NCBI GenBank assembly: GCA_012845835.1
Contig: JABAKD010000021.1
Location: forward strand, 1,961,685-2,025,684
DNA from: Undaria pinnatifida
Taxonomy: Eukaryota > Sar > Phaeophyceae > Laminariales > Alariaceae
Direction of reading: 5' to 3'
Length of the DNA: 64,000 bases
A model generated the notes under the pieces. It did no database searches. It saw only the letters and a list, made by a program, of their open reading frames with translations, and was not told the DNA's origin. Position numbers and translations under genes: made by a program. Of this stretch, positions 13,004 through 25,502 are shown in pieces. How positions within the stretch are numbered: the first letter of the stretch is position 1; every line of letters begins with the position of its first letter.

Positions 13004-14483
13004 CCTTTTCACCACTGAGGCAGCTGGTCTCCACTCTTGAAGAAACCGATCTCCACGTTGGAAACCTGGAGTTACCCTCTCAAACCGAACCTCTGAGTGA
13101 TTTCATTCCTTGTGCCCCGCTCGCCCGAAGGTCTCGGCCACTCCCGGGCTTAAAAATATGACGGCACACATGCTACTTTCGGTGTCCAGCAAGAAGATCG
13201 AGTCAGACGATAATAGGTCACCAGACGTCGCCCGGATGACCAGGGGCGCTGACGTAAAGACTCGAGAGTATCATTAATCATTGATGTTACACACAAGATC
13301 GACAAGATCGATAAGACCGACAAGATGGGGAATTCACCTTACCTGTAAATACATACTGTACACCATGACGTGGGAATCGACTACCTTTCCGAGGTGTGAA
13401 CTTCTGAATCGTTATATTTTTTTTTGTCTCTCTCCCGTCTCTCCCTGCTCTGGCATAAAACCCAAACCAACCAAACCAAATTATCCGCGTAAATCAAAAC
13501 ATCATTATCATCGTTGAGCTTTCAAACACTTTCGTTTAGTTCCCAGTAGTTGAGCAAATCAACGCAGGAGAGAGATAGTACCAGGAACTCGCGCCACAGT
13601 CAACCACACATCAGCAGGGCACCAGCCGTCTACGCCGTCCGTAACCGGTGTCCATGGTGGGAACCACTCGCTGGGCTCCCTGTCATGTATACGGATGCCC
13701 TATCGTAACGTTTGCTGCGGTGCGATCCTTCGTGCTGCAACAGCACCTCTTGTTCATACTCCCGAACTTCCCACAGCCATAATCAAGCTGCAGCACAGCC
13801 GGTAGCATGGGCAGAAGATTGGTCGTTACAAAGGGGTTGCCATCACAATAAACGTTTTTTGTATCAAACATCTGTACGCCCAGCCCCTGTTCTTGTTCTT
13901 CCTCCTAGAGATATTCAGATTATCATTTGGTCACAGACTGTAAAACAGGGAAAAAAAAAACGCAATGACTAGACTAGTCAATTGATTATTCACGTCGATT
14001 GTTTCGTAAAGCACGTGAAAAGCCACCGTACCAGGTACCAGAACGCAACGAAACGAACCAGACCATGACGAGAGGAATAAAAAGGGGAAAAATACAACAA
14101 CATGGGTTCTCAAGAATGTGTGATGATGGCCAGAACGCCTGCAAGTATAACCGCATACGCGCAAAAGGTAATGGAGAAGAACAGAAAACTGTTGCACCGA
14201 CGAACAAGCAGGAAGAAGAAGAAGAATAAACACCGGCATAAGACCGGCGGAGAGGGAACACAAGGGGACAAAAGAATAACAAGGCGAAAAAAATAGAAGA
14301 GCAAAGCAATGAAGACAACACGTGTCGACACTGCCGCGTTCGCTGTCCCCTCATTAAACTCAACGAAAACAAACTAAAGAAACACCTACCGCTCACTGCA
14401 GGGCTTACAGCATTACTGCACTTGAACACGCGCCACAAATTAGTCGAACCTGTGCCTTGCCATACCATGTCCATTTTGTTTCT
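13004..14483. other. unassigned sequence, purine/pyrimidine-skewed
   Basis: No gene is supported. Positions 14040-14330 are strongly A/G-rich on the plus strand and produce spurious long frames on both strands. A short GACAAGATCGAtAAGACCGA repeat lies near 13300. Confidence 0.4.
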
Positions 14484-15214
14484 TCATTCGTCTACAGCTG
14501 TATCCATACGCCTCTCTCTCCCTCCCCCCCACAGTTTTCCCTTGTCGCTGCTATTGGCGTCCACTGCTGCGTGGCGTATCCAGGTGTTGAGTTCGTCGCC
14601 CCTGTGCCATGTCATCACAAAGCGGTCCGCCGCGTCGACGCCCCATCGGTACCAGTTCCCAATTCTCTTAGCCGCCTTCGGCTTCAGCACAGTATCAGTT
14701 CCGAATAGAAAAGGGGGGCTCTCCATTGACACCCCGAACACTTTCAATACCCTGCTGGTGTCGTCTGCTAGACATTGGGTCCAGGTCGTTTCTTGTCGGT
14801 CGATGATAGCGGATTGTCGCACCCCACCAACCATCGACCCGAACATCATCAGATGTCAGCTGCTCACTCATCGGCCGTAGTACGGCAGGCGTAAGGAGGA
14901 GGCGGCGTTTGCGGGTTGTCGTCCCAACAGAACATCGGCAACCTTCCAACGACGGCCTTGGGAAGCAAGTTTTCAAACGCTAAAGTTGAAACGTCACGCA
15001 ACGCCCACAAACCGCGGGAGATATTTACCCTACAAACGGTGCTCAGAAGGTTGGCCCTGTGACCACCATCCACGACGTCGACCGAACGGGGGGGCGTCCA
15101 GTCCACCGGTGCTGGAGCTGACACCAACGGAGGCAGAGGCAAACTGTTAACGTTATTATCCTTTGGATCTGAGTGGGATCTTCCATAAACAAACGGTCTA
15201 ATGCCGTTTAGCAT
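14484..15214 (-). pseudogene. decayed coding remnant, unknown protein
   Basis: Two adjacent minus-strand frames, 15214-14864 (116 codons) and 14849-14484 (121 codons), have protein-like composition. The first contains VDVVDGGHRANLLSTVCRVN and FENLLPKAVVGRLPMFCWDD. The second contains GTDTVLKPKAAKRIGNWYRW and GVDAADRFVMTWHRGD. They lie in different frames about 15 bases apart, so a frameshift or a mis-spliced intron separates them. I do not recognise the family. Trp and Asp richness and the dispersed setting suggest a transposon protein, but that is inference. Plus-strand frames over the same bases are probably shadows. Confidence 0.3.
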
Positions 15215-15608
15215 TAATGTACAAAATTAGGGACGCACACAATAATTCAGCTACGAGAATCTCGCCGATTATATGTTCTGCCGAGGCCGTGGTTCCGGTG
15301 GGGTGTATAGCTCCGCAAGTCATGATTAATATAACCAATGGTGTAGCACGTGTCAATACACGCTATTTCCTCACGAGCCACACGTATACGTGTTCCTGGA
15401 CGTCGTCGGAGAGCGAAATAGCAATGATAGACGGCGAAGGGTTGAGGCCCTGCAGGAAAAGAAAATATCCTGGTACCGAGCAAAGGATCTCGGGGCGCCG
15501 TTGACGCTTTGCTTCATTTGCCAGATCCTCTCTGCTTCCGATTTTTTCCGCGGCGGGTAGACACGCGCACGGAAGGACGACAAAGCGGTCGACTGCTAAG
15601 AGTGATGC
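15215..15608. other. unassigned sequence
   Basis: Open frames on both strands (15217-15504 +, 15363-15632 -) are mutual shadows with no recognisable product. Confidence 0.4.
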
Positions 15609-15865
15609 ACTGATGCTACAATAGCCCTCCAAAAATGTGCGACTTTCTTTGAAGAACGTGTCATGGCTGTGTTCGATACAAGGAAGGACACTATCGAAAC
15701 CAACGTATCCATATACTTTCTTGTGTGCAAAGGTCTATCGATCGATGACGTCGGGGAGGGTGTCGAGGGCCGCCGTATTTCAGGTGATATGTTCGGGAAC
15801 TGGTTTTGAAACTGGCGATTTCTTTAAAGAAAAGTTGGAGTGCTTTCGTAGAAAGACTCTTCGCA
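15609..15865 (+). repeat. REP-3 dispersed repeat, copy 1
   Basis: About 255 bases align with the clean insertion at 45479-45730. Shared landmarks are TCGATAC, ATCGAtCGATGaCGTCGGGG against ATCGACCGATGGCGTCGGGG, TTTCAGGTGATA against TTCAGGAGATA, GGTTTTGAAACTGGCGAT against GGTTTCAAAACCGGCGAT, and CGTAGAAAGACTCT against CGTAGAACGACTCT. A partial second copy of its right end appears at about 15948-16000. Confidence 0.6.
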
Positions 15866-16559
15866 AATATACATCGAAAAATGACGTCGAGATGGCAAGG
15901 AGCACCGTAGTTTAGAAGACAACGCCCGGATCTGTTTTTTTATACCAGAGATTTCTTTATGGAAAAGTTGGGTGGGGTACCGTAAAACTACTCTATGGCT
16001 CAGCGCCATCTCTCACACCGTCTCAAACGAAACCGTTGCCAATATAACTGGTTTAGCTTTCGTGGTGGGTTTCTATCAAAAGGGCCGTCAGAAACGGAAC
16101 CACGCGAAAGGAAGCGTGGTAGGCGGTGGTCGATTAGCAAAGGCACAAAAACGTTCGCGCGGGCCGATAGAAAACGGAATCTTTACGCACTACGAAACAA
16201 TGTACCAGTCGTCGATAAGGCCCGGTATTAAGGGCCTTTAAGGACATCATCCATCCGAACGCTCAAGAACGAAGTGGTCGATTTGCGGTTGCTTCATCCC
16301 AATCGCACCGCCTGTTGAAAATGGAGCCACTAGTGGAAAAATCATATGCCTGATGGAGGATACCGACGTAACGATCGTGTGGTTGGAAACCGAAACACCA
16401 CCCGAATGCACACGCGACCCGTGTTCGTAGGTTTGCAGCAATGTTCTCGAGCGCACTGACTGTAACAAACGGTATGATGGTATTATTCGACATTTTTATC
16501 GTGTGACATTCGCACCTTGCTTCCGATGTGAGACCCAGGCTACGGTAGGGGGGTCCCTT
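15866..16559. other. unassigned sequence
   Basis: Overlapping plus frames at 15972-16241 and minus frames at 16247-16493 have no recognisable product. The first 130 bases contain the partial REP-3 repeat. Confidence 0.35.
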
Positions 16560-17300
16560 TTTGGGTCTTTTATTTCAGTGGCTAGGGGTCACTCGCGCGA
16601 GTAACCCCTTTGTTCCTGTGCAATCTTACGTTTTCTTTATGTTTTACATTGACGAAATCAATCCGCAATGCAAAGGTGATCTAAGCTGCGGCAAACCAAG
16701 TTCCTAAACCATCTTCATCCGTACGGTACAGAGCTACTCGTGCGAGTGGCTCAAACACACCAGTGAAAATGGGGGTACCCCCCCTACCGTAGCCTTGGTC
16801 GTGAACAGACCGTAACCAGCAAACTACACCCCTAAAAGCACACACAAGTAGTGGCGCATCAATTGGGTCCCCGATCGTACGGGCCATTAGAAACGAACCT
16901 AGGTGGCCATTATCACATGTTCGGTGTAAAGTTGGAACGGGTTCTCTTGTTGGCACATGAAAATCTAGGAAGAATCTAAGCGTTGCACTAGCGGCGCGCG
17001 ATTATTTAGGTGGTGGATCGGCGTTGGGACGCGTGGGGGGGCGAAACAGCCTCACAAACGGGATGTGGCGCCCCCCTTTTCCCTCCTCACGCTTGCAGTA
17101 TTGTATAGAACGGTCATTTACGTCTTTGAGCTACTCGCACGAATGACCGTATGTTCACTTGGACAAGAGTATTTTAGCCAGGTCGTTGGCCGCGGTGTGG
17201 CTAGGTATTAGGTTTCAGTGTTCATGTCGCAAAGTTACGACAACACCAAAACCCCAGACAACAACAAGACGGGGAGGTCACTCGCTTTAGTGAACCAGGT
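16560..17300. repeat. REP-5 palindrome cluster, copy 2
   Basis: Four near-palindromes occur: 16585-16608 (GGGGTCACTCGCGCGAGTaA then CCCC, one mismatch), 16731-16752, 17128-17147 and 17276-17296. CCTACCGTAGCCTTGGTC occurs near 16785 and its reverse near 16530. The arrangement parallels 1300-2460. The minus frame at 16681-16956 crosses the palindromes and is not supported as a gene. Confidence 0.5.
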
Positions 17301-18011
17301 ATTGTGCAAATTTACGGCCCCGAAAATTGCCCCCTAACCACATGCACGGTTTCACTAGAGTGCCGGCGAAGCCAAGCAACTACGGACTTCAGTCAACAAG
17401 CCAACTGAGGCGAGGAGAGCGAAGCGAGCCAAACGCCAAAACATGACCGGTGGGTCCCGGCCAAAATGATGCCCTTCGACACAGAGTTACCCTCAACCGG
17501 TGTGACAAATCGCCCACGTTTAGCTCTGGGTTTCACCACGGAAAAGGTACGTATTCATGTGTGGTTCAAAAAATCAGATGTTGTAGGCCTGCACAGACGC
17601 TATGAGCTTGCTGCCTACGTTGGTGGGTCTCCCACTGGTGTTTGATTGTGTCGTAGCGGTGCCTACTCGTGCGGAGTCAGTATCATCCATCAGTACACGC
17701 CCTTGTTGGAACATATGTACAATTATTGAAAGCAGACTGGGATCGCTTCCAAGGCAAGCGCATTAGAGCACAAAAAATTCGTCGAAGGCGATTCAAGAGT
17801 GATTCGTAGTGGATCGAACGTCCATCCTCCGGGCCCAAGGGGGCCGGCTGGAGGCATCCCCAATACTTCCGCAGGAAGCGATATATAAGCCATTTGATAT
17901 CGCGTAGTGTGTTACACCATACTAGATTGTCCAGGTATAGATCTGGGTTTGGTCGCCGGACAGATGCATAGTAACGTTCCTTTCAGTTAGCCAGACTTCA
18001 TGGTTACTCAC
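17301..18011. other. unassigned sequence with a degenerate copy of the next exon
   Basis: On the minus strand, 17600-17680 resembles part of the exon-like segment at 18012-18173 (both contain CTACGACACAATyaAAC-like sequence followed by a GTGrGAGAyCC block). The copy has no open frame. Nothing else was seen. Confidence 0.3.
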
Positions 18012-18173
18012 CGGATTCATAGATATGACATGTTCCCTTGAGGGGATCTCACAATGGCGTTGAATTGTGTCGTAGTAGTAGGGTGAATACTCGAGCAGCA
18101 CGCAGTGAGTGGTGCACCTCACTTTCCAATGACCGCAAACTATAACCTTGACGATGGGCTGCTGGGTCACCAC
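18012..18173 (-). CDS. possible isolated coding exon, unknown protein
   Basis: On the minus strand an acceptor-like TTTTGACAG precedes 18173 and a donor-like CCG|GTGAGT follows 18012. The 162 bases between them are open in phase 0, giving 54 codons. The peptide contains VIVCGHWKVRCTTHC and PYYYDTIQRHCEIPS, with four cysteines. No neighbouring exons were identified, and the frame also stays open past the donor to 17922. It may be an exon of an unrecognised gene or a pseudogene piece. Confidence 0.3.
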
Positions 18174-19614
18174 CTGTCAAAAGCACACAACAAATAACGT
18201 AACAATTAGACCGAGACCTCTTCTACTACAGCCTGTAGCACGGAGATAATAAAGTATTCATCGTCCGCGGTTCAATAACGACTCATTGTCGAGTTAGCAA
18301 GCACCATGCCACGCTCTTAGTGAAATTGGACGACTTACAAACAAACTCACATAAAAGAGGGTCTGTGCTCTCTGTGAGGCATATTTTCGGAGCTTTATGG
18401 TCTTCGCCTTATGGACACAACGCTCTGGACGAGCACCGCTCAAACACCCAAGCCAAAGATGGCCTTCACCCACCGGACACTAAGTTTACAAAGGAGACAT
18501 ACCAGATGCCATCGTCACAGTCGATCGGGATTGGTTGATGCGCCATGAGGTGCAGAAGAGCTCCCTGTGTGCTCGCGGCGTGGTAATAATTGTGTTGCTT
18601 GGGGGCGCCGGGATTAAAGAGTCCCATACCAAACAAACCTTCCAGCTATCAAAAAACCCAAAATACAAACAAAAAAATGATATTCGAAACTGCCGTAACC
18701 AACAATAATACCCCACGAGGGTTATTAGAGACTGGCTAACTCGCATCGTTACGAATGTCAGCTCCAGGTACAACAGTCGGCCGCTTTTAACACATTGCGC
18801 GAATACGAAAAATGCCCCAGAAAGAACCTCAAGTTCCTGGGCAAGTTTGTTTCGGTTTTGTCGGGACGTGCCACGTGAATTACGCAACACTCAATTTACG
18901 GCCCTATAAACTGGTTTAATTGGCCGTCTGCCGGTTACACAGCACCACATAGGTTGCTATTAATAGAACACAGGCTACGCGTTCCAATAAGCATCTAGAC
19001 GCACTAAACTTGATACAGGGGGTCGGTCGTAGGACTACAAAGGTTGAAACGCGCGGAGGTGTTATGACCCCTTTACGGGACGCACCCCCTGTATGCTCTT
19101 CATCACTTTCGAGAGATGCTGGATCAACGTAAATATCACAAGGTACGTTCGTGTTGACAGTTTACCCAGGACGGTGCAGGGGGTGATAATAACCAGGTGG
19201 GGATGCACAGCAGCATCCATCGCTCGACGTGCTCGAGATTCGTTCAAGATTAAAACGTGTTCTTGGAAAATTTGCACTAGTCTGGACCAGAGGTAATAGC
19301 GATCTTGTGAAGGAGGTGATGGGGGGGCGAGGAGGATGGCCACGGGCAAACAATTCTACATCCATAGCCCGCGCCTATTTGACCGTCACGCAGAACCGCA
19401 ATGTGTTTCGACTAAGTTGACGTGGTACATGTAGTGTACCACACAGTTAAACCCAACAAAACATGACAGCTGACTAAAAATGTACACACGTCACCGATAA
19501 ACTGCAGAAGAAGTTGTTTAGAGCATCGTCACGTTTTTCTATGTAACTCTCAACTCCTACAACGCTGCAACATCCGCAGTCGTTACTTAGTGACTTGACC
19601 CTGTGGGTGCGCTC
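18174..19614. other. unassigned sequence
   Basis: The longest frame is 18486-18890 (-, 134 codons, hydrophobic middle). It has no recognisable family and no splice support. Frames at 19062-19420 on both strands overlap each other. Confidence 0.35.
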
Positions 19615-20336
19615 ATTTTCTGTTTTTTATTTATCCCGTTTATTACCCTCGCACTACTGACGCCCTCCCTCCCAGCAGCACCGCAAATCCGGAGTCACGT
19701 AACGGGCCCTCCTCCCCCGTCTCCACTACGTTACGTCGCTTCTTTCATTTCGCGAGAATGCTTCGTCAGCATTTTCTTCCCTCGTCGACTCGCGTGGAGT
19801 TGTATCTACCCACGATACCAGGTGTTTTTAGCAGTGTTGATCACATACTTTTGCTTGTTTGAACATAATGTCAAATCTCACCACGGTGGTAATCGCACTC
19901 AAGGGCCAACGCTAGTAAGTAGTAGTTGCTGTTGTGTTGTTCTCGTGTTAACTCGCATAATCAAGTCCCTAGTAATCCAGACAGTCTGGACTTCCTCCGC
20001 CAGCAAAACATAAATAAGTGGAATCAATCGGGAAATAGTCTACGATGTGTCAAGTCCGTGCTGGTACATACGTCTTACTACTCGTACCTAAACAAAATAC
20101 GACTACCCCGCTTGCCACCCACGAAGCATTACCACGTAATCTATACTACGCGTGGTACCTATCACCACGCATACGCACGTCAGACCCAAGTCATTCGGAA
20201 AAAGGACAACAAAAAAAAAACAAGAAGGAAAGGAACATTAAATAACAGAGAAAGTGAAGACAAGAACAAGAAGGAATGAAAGGAAAGGAAAAGTTGTATT
20301 CCAGTGTAACTACTAGACCACCGGGGCGGCCGGCTA
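19615..20336 (-). mobile_element. SINE-C, copy 1, split by a SINE-A insertion
   Basis: The body (19615-19917) matches 33003-33341 and 40010-40350, with landmarks CCCTCCCAGCAGcacCgCAa, AACGGGCCCTCCT and TTTTCTTCCCTCGTCGACTC. The tRNA-like head is displaced to about 20293-20336, where CTAGACCACCGGGGCGGCCG occurs. Between the two lies a complete SINE-A. Read on the minus strand, the head carries an A-box-like TGGTCTAGTAG. The T-rich start on the plus strand corresponds to the 3' A tail. Confidence 0.6.
19918..20292 (-). mobile_element. SINE-A, copy 1, nested in SINE-C
   Basis: On the minus strand it has the head TGGCAAGCGGGGTAG (A-box type, 20108-20117 on plus) and a 3' end GCGAGTTAACACGAG followed by an AAC-type tail (19920-19938). 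It aligns with 21704-22050 and 33452-33810. The B box is degenerate. It interrupts SINE-C, so it is the younger insertion. Confidence 0.6.
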
Positions 20337-20597
20337 CGTTCTCCCTCGCTCCCTTAGTTTTTTTTTACGTGATGCAAATATTTTGAAAATCTATGTTGAA
20401 TCTCTGGGTTATACTGGCTGTCGAAGTTCTGAGATGCGTTTTTGCACCAACCTTTTTATATCTGTTTGGCAACACTCGTCTGCCACGACAGGCTGTGCAT
20501 ATTCCTGTCGTCCACCAGGGACATAAGTAAATGTCTGTAGACATTACTCAATCAGTTACAACGACACAAAATTTTTACCTTCGAGCTGTTTGCCATC
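20337..20597. other. unassigned sequence
   Basis: About 260 bases with no recognised feature. Confidence 0.4.
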
Positions 20598-20917
20598 TTT
20601 TTTTTTTTTTTTTTTTTTTTTTCAGCACACTTTCACTTTCAAGCTTCTGGACAAGCCGTGTTCACAGGTGTCATCCCTTCTCCTCCCCGGTTCTTGCCTT
20701 CAATTTTTATCGCGCATAGGGTTCAGCAATCCCACTGCTCGTCGATTGTACATCGAATGATGCTAACTCACGCTCTCGCGCTTTCCGCAAGTCAATTTGT
20801 GCACAAGAAAAACTCCCAACGAATTTATACGAGTATGCACTCGGCGGGGCTCGAACTCACGAAACTGACCTATACCAGGCTCGAGGATAACCTGATACGC
20901 CACCGGGGCGACCGGCT
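20598..20917 (-). mobile_element. SINE-B, copy 1
   Basis: This tRNA-derived SINE lies on the minus strand. The head starts GCCGGTCGCCCCGGTGG. The A box TGGCGTATCAGG lies at 20891-20902 and the B box GAGTTCGAGCCCC at 20846-20858 (plus coordinates). The body runs to a 3' A tail seen as 25 T bases at 20598-20622. Other copies lie at 43653-43955 and 45368-45927. The plus frame at 20658-20984 across it is chance. Confidence 0.8.
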
Positions 20918-21208
20918 ATCTAATCACGCATGGTCGTTTGGTTGTACTGCAGGCGTAACAAAAAGGGCCAACCATCCTCCATAGTTGTCCATGGCTCTCA
21001 AGACACAACGCGTGGTACGTGGTACCCCGCGGGAAATTCCGGTGTCCGACCCGGTTATTACGTCGATTGTCCTGTTGGCCGGACCTTCCGCTACGAAGTG
21101 AAAAACAGGATGAAGTACCGCTTACAATATTTCACAATATTTGTTGAAATTTCAATGTGATCAAGAGTCCATCGTTCATAACTATGTATGGGCGTACAGG
21201 GCAACTCG
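20918..21208. other. unassigned sequence
   Basis: Positions 21165-21208 (AGTCCATCGTTCAT, then GGGCGTACAGGGCA) resemble 25530-25572, beside the LINE endonuclease region. This may be a short shared LINE-flank fragment. Nothing else was seen. Confidence 0.3.
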
Positions 21209-21703
<495 letters not shown>

Positions 21704-22050
21704 CATTAACTCGCATAATTAAGTCTGTGCGCAAAAGACAGGCTCCAGTAACTCTGGAGCTCAGGAATACCCTGGGAAAATCACACACACAACCCAAGGT
21801 GACACACGCATATAATATATCACAGCTGACGCAATTTATGCCTTCACCAGAAACATATATATGTAAGTGAAATCGGGAGTCGATCTACGATTACCCAGGT
21901 CCATCACGGCCCATACGTCTCGTTACTCGCGCCTATAAAAACCGACTGAACCGCTTGCCACCCAAGAAAGACTACCACGTATTTGTTACACGCAAAATCT
22001 ATCACTACGAATACGCCACGACAGACGCAAGTCAATTGGAAAAAAGAAAC
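21704..22050 (-). mobile_element. SINE-A, copy 2
   Basis: On the minus strand the head carries A box TGGCAAGCGG (21951-21960) and B box GATCGACTCC (21877-21886). The body includes ACTGGAGCCTG and AACCTTGGGTTG-like blocks shared with 33452-33810. The 3' end is GCGAGTTAATGTGAAAC, running straight into the AAC tail. Boundaries at the 5' end are approximate. Confidence 0.7.
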
Positions 22051-22340
22051 CAAGGCAAAAAATAGGATGGAGGAAATGAAGAAAAGACAAGGAAACGAGA
22101 AAAAACGAAAAGGAAAGAAAAGAAAAGAAAGGGCAAGAAGAGCACTGAAAGACAAAACAAGAAGAGGGAGCAAAGAATGGAAAAAAAAAAAAAAATCATG
22201 CTATCAGATCCTAGGAACTGACTAAAGATGGCATTGAGCTCATGAAGGGTGTCAAGTGCATTATCAATGGCGCTTGGGAGATAACGCAACATGGTGAAGA
22301 AGTCAGGGCGGTCTTACGCTATGTTGTGACGGCCATTGTA
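22051..22340. other. purine-rich spacer
   Basis: The plus strand is A/G-rich (AAGAAAAGACAAGG-like tracts and 13 A bases near 22180), which produces false frames on both strands. No gene was seen. Confidence 0.5.
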
Positions 22341-25300
22341 AGGCCCACAACTTTCAAGACGATGACGCCCAAACCCTGACTTCAGTCTCTTGGGCACGAC
22401 GCCCCCCCCTCCCCCGCTCCCCTGTCACTCCCTCCTCCCCCCCCCCCCCCCCCCCTTCCCCCTCCCCCAGGTCAACCAGAGATGCCGACAACCGATGACG
22501 CTGCTGCAGCCTTTGCGCGTCGCTCTGCAGCTTTTCGTCTCTCCGTTTTATGTCAATTCCGCATGAACAACTCGGCTCCCTCCTGTACTCGTCGAAACCA
22601 TCTGCCAGCCGTCTGAGCAGCCCTTCGCCACCCTTCAAATTTCATTCCAAAGACCGACACGTCCTCCTTTAGACGATCCAGTCTTTCTCTTGCCCCCCTG
22701 AGAAGCCCTTACCCCCAACAAGCTCTCCAAACACCACCCTCTTTGGCAGGCGCTCCTCCCCTATACGTGCTACAAATCTCGCGAACAATATCCTCCGTTT
22801 GCGCACTATCGCCTCTATGATCCCTGAAGCGGTCTTGGCAAGCGCGTCGGCGTACGATCGGGTGTGGTCGTCGCGCTTCCGTTTCCGCCATCCAAGGCAT
22901 CGGGGGGGCAAGGAGTGGTGAACCCGTCGTAGACAGTCATAGTCAGGCTTCTTCGGGATCACTTCATGCAACGGTAAAGAAGTGTCTCGGCCACCTCAGC
23001 TTTCAGCAACCGCACCTTCAACCGTAAGCACACACCCGGGCGATCATAAATTTCCATCTTGTACCGCTGGAAGCACGCTCAGGCCATCTGAAGACTCCGC
23101 GATATTTCAATACTAAGGTCTCTGTCTGCGGTGATAGCCCCGCCCAAGTACACAAACTCGTTGATTGTTTTTGTGTACCTGGCCGGCTGCATTGATTGTG
23201 AATGACATTTTTCCCCCGCCTTTGGTTTCCAGGCACATACTCTCTGTTTTTGCCTCCAAGGCCATACGCCCGAACGACGAGCATGCAGTCACGATCGCCG
23301 TCATCATCCTCATTAGCCTTTCTAATGATCGCGATACGATGCCCGCATCATCCGCGTACAGCATACCCCACAATCTCTCCACCTCATCCCCCTACTTTCC
23401 CCTCCGCCCGTCGACTTTGCCTGTGCGTGAAGTGCCCTTCTTCTCGCCTTTCTCCCTTCGTTGGAGCTGCACCATGTTGTGCGTGATAGCTGTGTCAATG
23501 AGGAAGCGTTTCTCGGTCACACGCATTACCACCGTGAAACATAGTTGGACACCAGTGGCGCGAGCACGCATCCTTGCCTGAGACCTTGCCCCACGTCGAA
23601 CTCATCCGAGCACTCTCCATCATCCAGCCGTACGCATGCTTGCATACCGTCCTGTAATTGGCGGATGACGCCGAGCATTCTCGGTGGCACGCCTAAACGA
23701 GCAAGAAAATCCTACAAAGGGTTCAGTGGACGGAGTCGTATGCTTTGGGGAGGTCGATAAAGCAAAAGTAAAAGGGGGTGTCCTTCTTCCGCGTCAGTTC
23801 CTGCAGTCGTCGTACTACGAACATCATGTCAACCGTCGAGCGTTCGGGTCTGGACCCACACTGTTCCTCCGGCAGAATGCTCTTGCGTTTGCAATATCAA
23901 TCAGGCCACACGCGATGACTTAGAAGAGTACTTTGCCAGTGTGAGCCACGAGGGAGATGCCATGATAATTCCCACACTCATTCCGATCATTCTTCTTGTG
24001 AAGCACCTTGATCGTTGCAAATTTCTATTGTTGGGGCACGCCACCTCCCCTCCAAACAGCGTCGATAATATCGTGGAATTCTCCGAACGTGTTCAATTCC
24101 CCTTTGTCGGCCAAAACCTTCAAGAGCTCGACTTGGAGACCATTGGGCCTGATTGTCGTTCGGTGCGTCAACGCGCGGATCGCCTCTCCTGTACTTCGAA
24201 CCTAAACGGGACATCATCCAGTGGTCGGCACGGGCTCACTGCCTAAGCTCGTTCACAATGCTCGGGTCGAGGGTCGGCGACTTGGTGTTGACCAGTTTGT
24301 GAAACCACCTCACCCACTGGTCGCGGATGAGGGCATTATACCTCATCAATCGACCTTCCTCGTATTTGATGTACTGCCAGTTAAACGTCCCCTTCCCTTC
24401 CACATCCATCCTCTTGATGTGGTTTTAGAAACCAAACTGATCACCGCTTCGGATACGCCGATCGAGTTGGCTAACTTTGAAGAACCTCTGAACAGCTTCC
24501 GCCCGCGTGCGTTTTAGCTCTTTTGTAGTCGCCTTGAAGGATAGCCGTAGACGACGATCGTTTGGAGAAGAACGAACCCGTTTCCTCACCTATTTTTTAA
24601 TCTGCCATCGTGCGTTCAACTCCTCTTTCGTCGCCTCGGTCTCACACCAGCCCCTCTCTACTTGTTTGCGCCGAATAGGGAGCGCTATGTCGGCCGCATT
24701 TGACAGTAGCGTATCGGTCAGTAATGAGGCCATGTCATCAACGCTTCCAGCACTAGTACCGGGTGTCGGAGAGACAAGCTTGGATGCTATCGCGTTTTTG
24801 CAACTTCACCCGGAGATGCGGGTCCGCCATTCATCTCGGTAGATCAATAGCTCCTTGGTTTTTGGTACCTCTCTTTGGACGATTTGGTGCGGTACGGCCC
24901 AAAACGTGAATGGTTCCGATTACGAGGTTGTGGGCCGACTCAGCGTTTTCCCGGGGTGGGGTCCGCACAGTGACATTACGTACCAATCGTTTATCCACTT
25001 GCCGTGTCAGTATATAGTCAGGCCTGTCCTGGGCCTTTCCTCAGTTAGGGCTCTGAAACGTGTACGATATACCTTGAGCAGGTGTAGCATAGTACGTGTT
25101 GAGGAGGGCGAGTTTGTTATCAGTTGCGTGAGTCAATAGTCCCTCTTCGTTGTCACTCAGCTCGTCACGTTCGTTTGCACCCAATGCCCTGCTGTCGTTC
25201 CACACAATCCGTCTCATGCCTGCACGAGCATTTGCGTCCATCAGGACAAAGAGATGGTCCCTACTGGGTACCCCCTTGATTGACCACCTCGTCAAGTTAA

Positions 25301-25502
25301 CTCCAAAAATAATCATTTTCGCTGGTGTTCTAGTCGAGAGTGGGAGTATAGCCGACAATGAAAGGCACACCGTATACTTCTCTTTGAGTTGGATGCAAAC
25401 CTTCATCAATCTAGCACTGATACACTCAACCGCGACGTCTCCCTTATTCATCCCTGCTACGATAGACTCCCTAACAGCTAAGCCTACGCGGTTATTCCCC
25501 AT
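22341..25502 (-). pseudogene. decayed non-LTR retrotransposon (LINE), endonuclease plus reverse transcriptase
   Basis: Pieces of one LINE frame appear in order on the minus strand, broken by frameshifts. At 25502-25041 an endonuclease-like segment holds HLFVLMDANARAGMR, followed by GANERDELSDNEEGLL and a Tyr/Thr-Phe end (ISYTFQSPN). Around 24000-23500 the reverse-transcriptase blocks include [22 protein letters not shown] and [13 protein letters not shown]. At 23382-23113 the catalytic block LWGMLYADDAGIVSRS is present. At 22971-22669 the C-terminal block contains RRILFARFVARIGEERLPKR and GGKGFSGGQEKDW. Several stops and frameshifts make it inactive. A run of 19 C bases (22437-22455) lies near its 3' end. 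The plus-strand frames over this region are shadows. No poly-A tail or target duplication was found. Confidence 0.8.
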
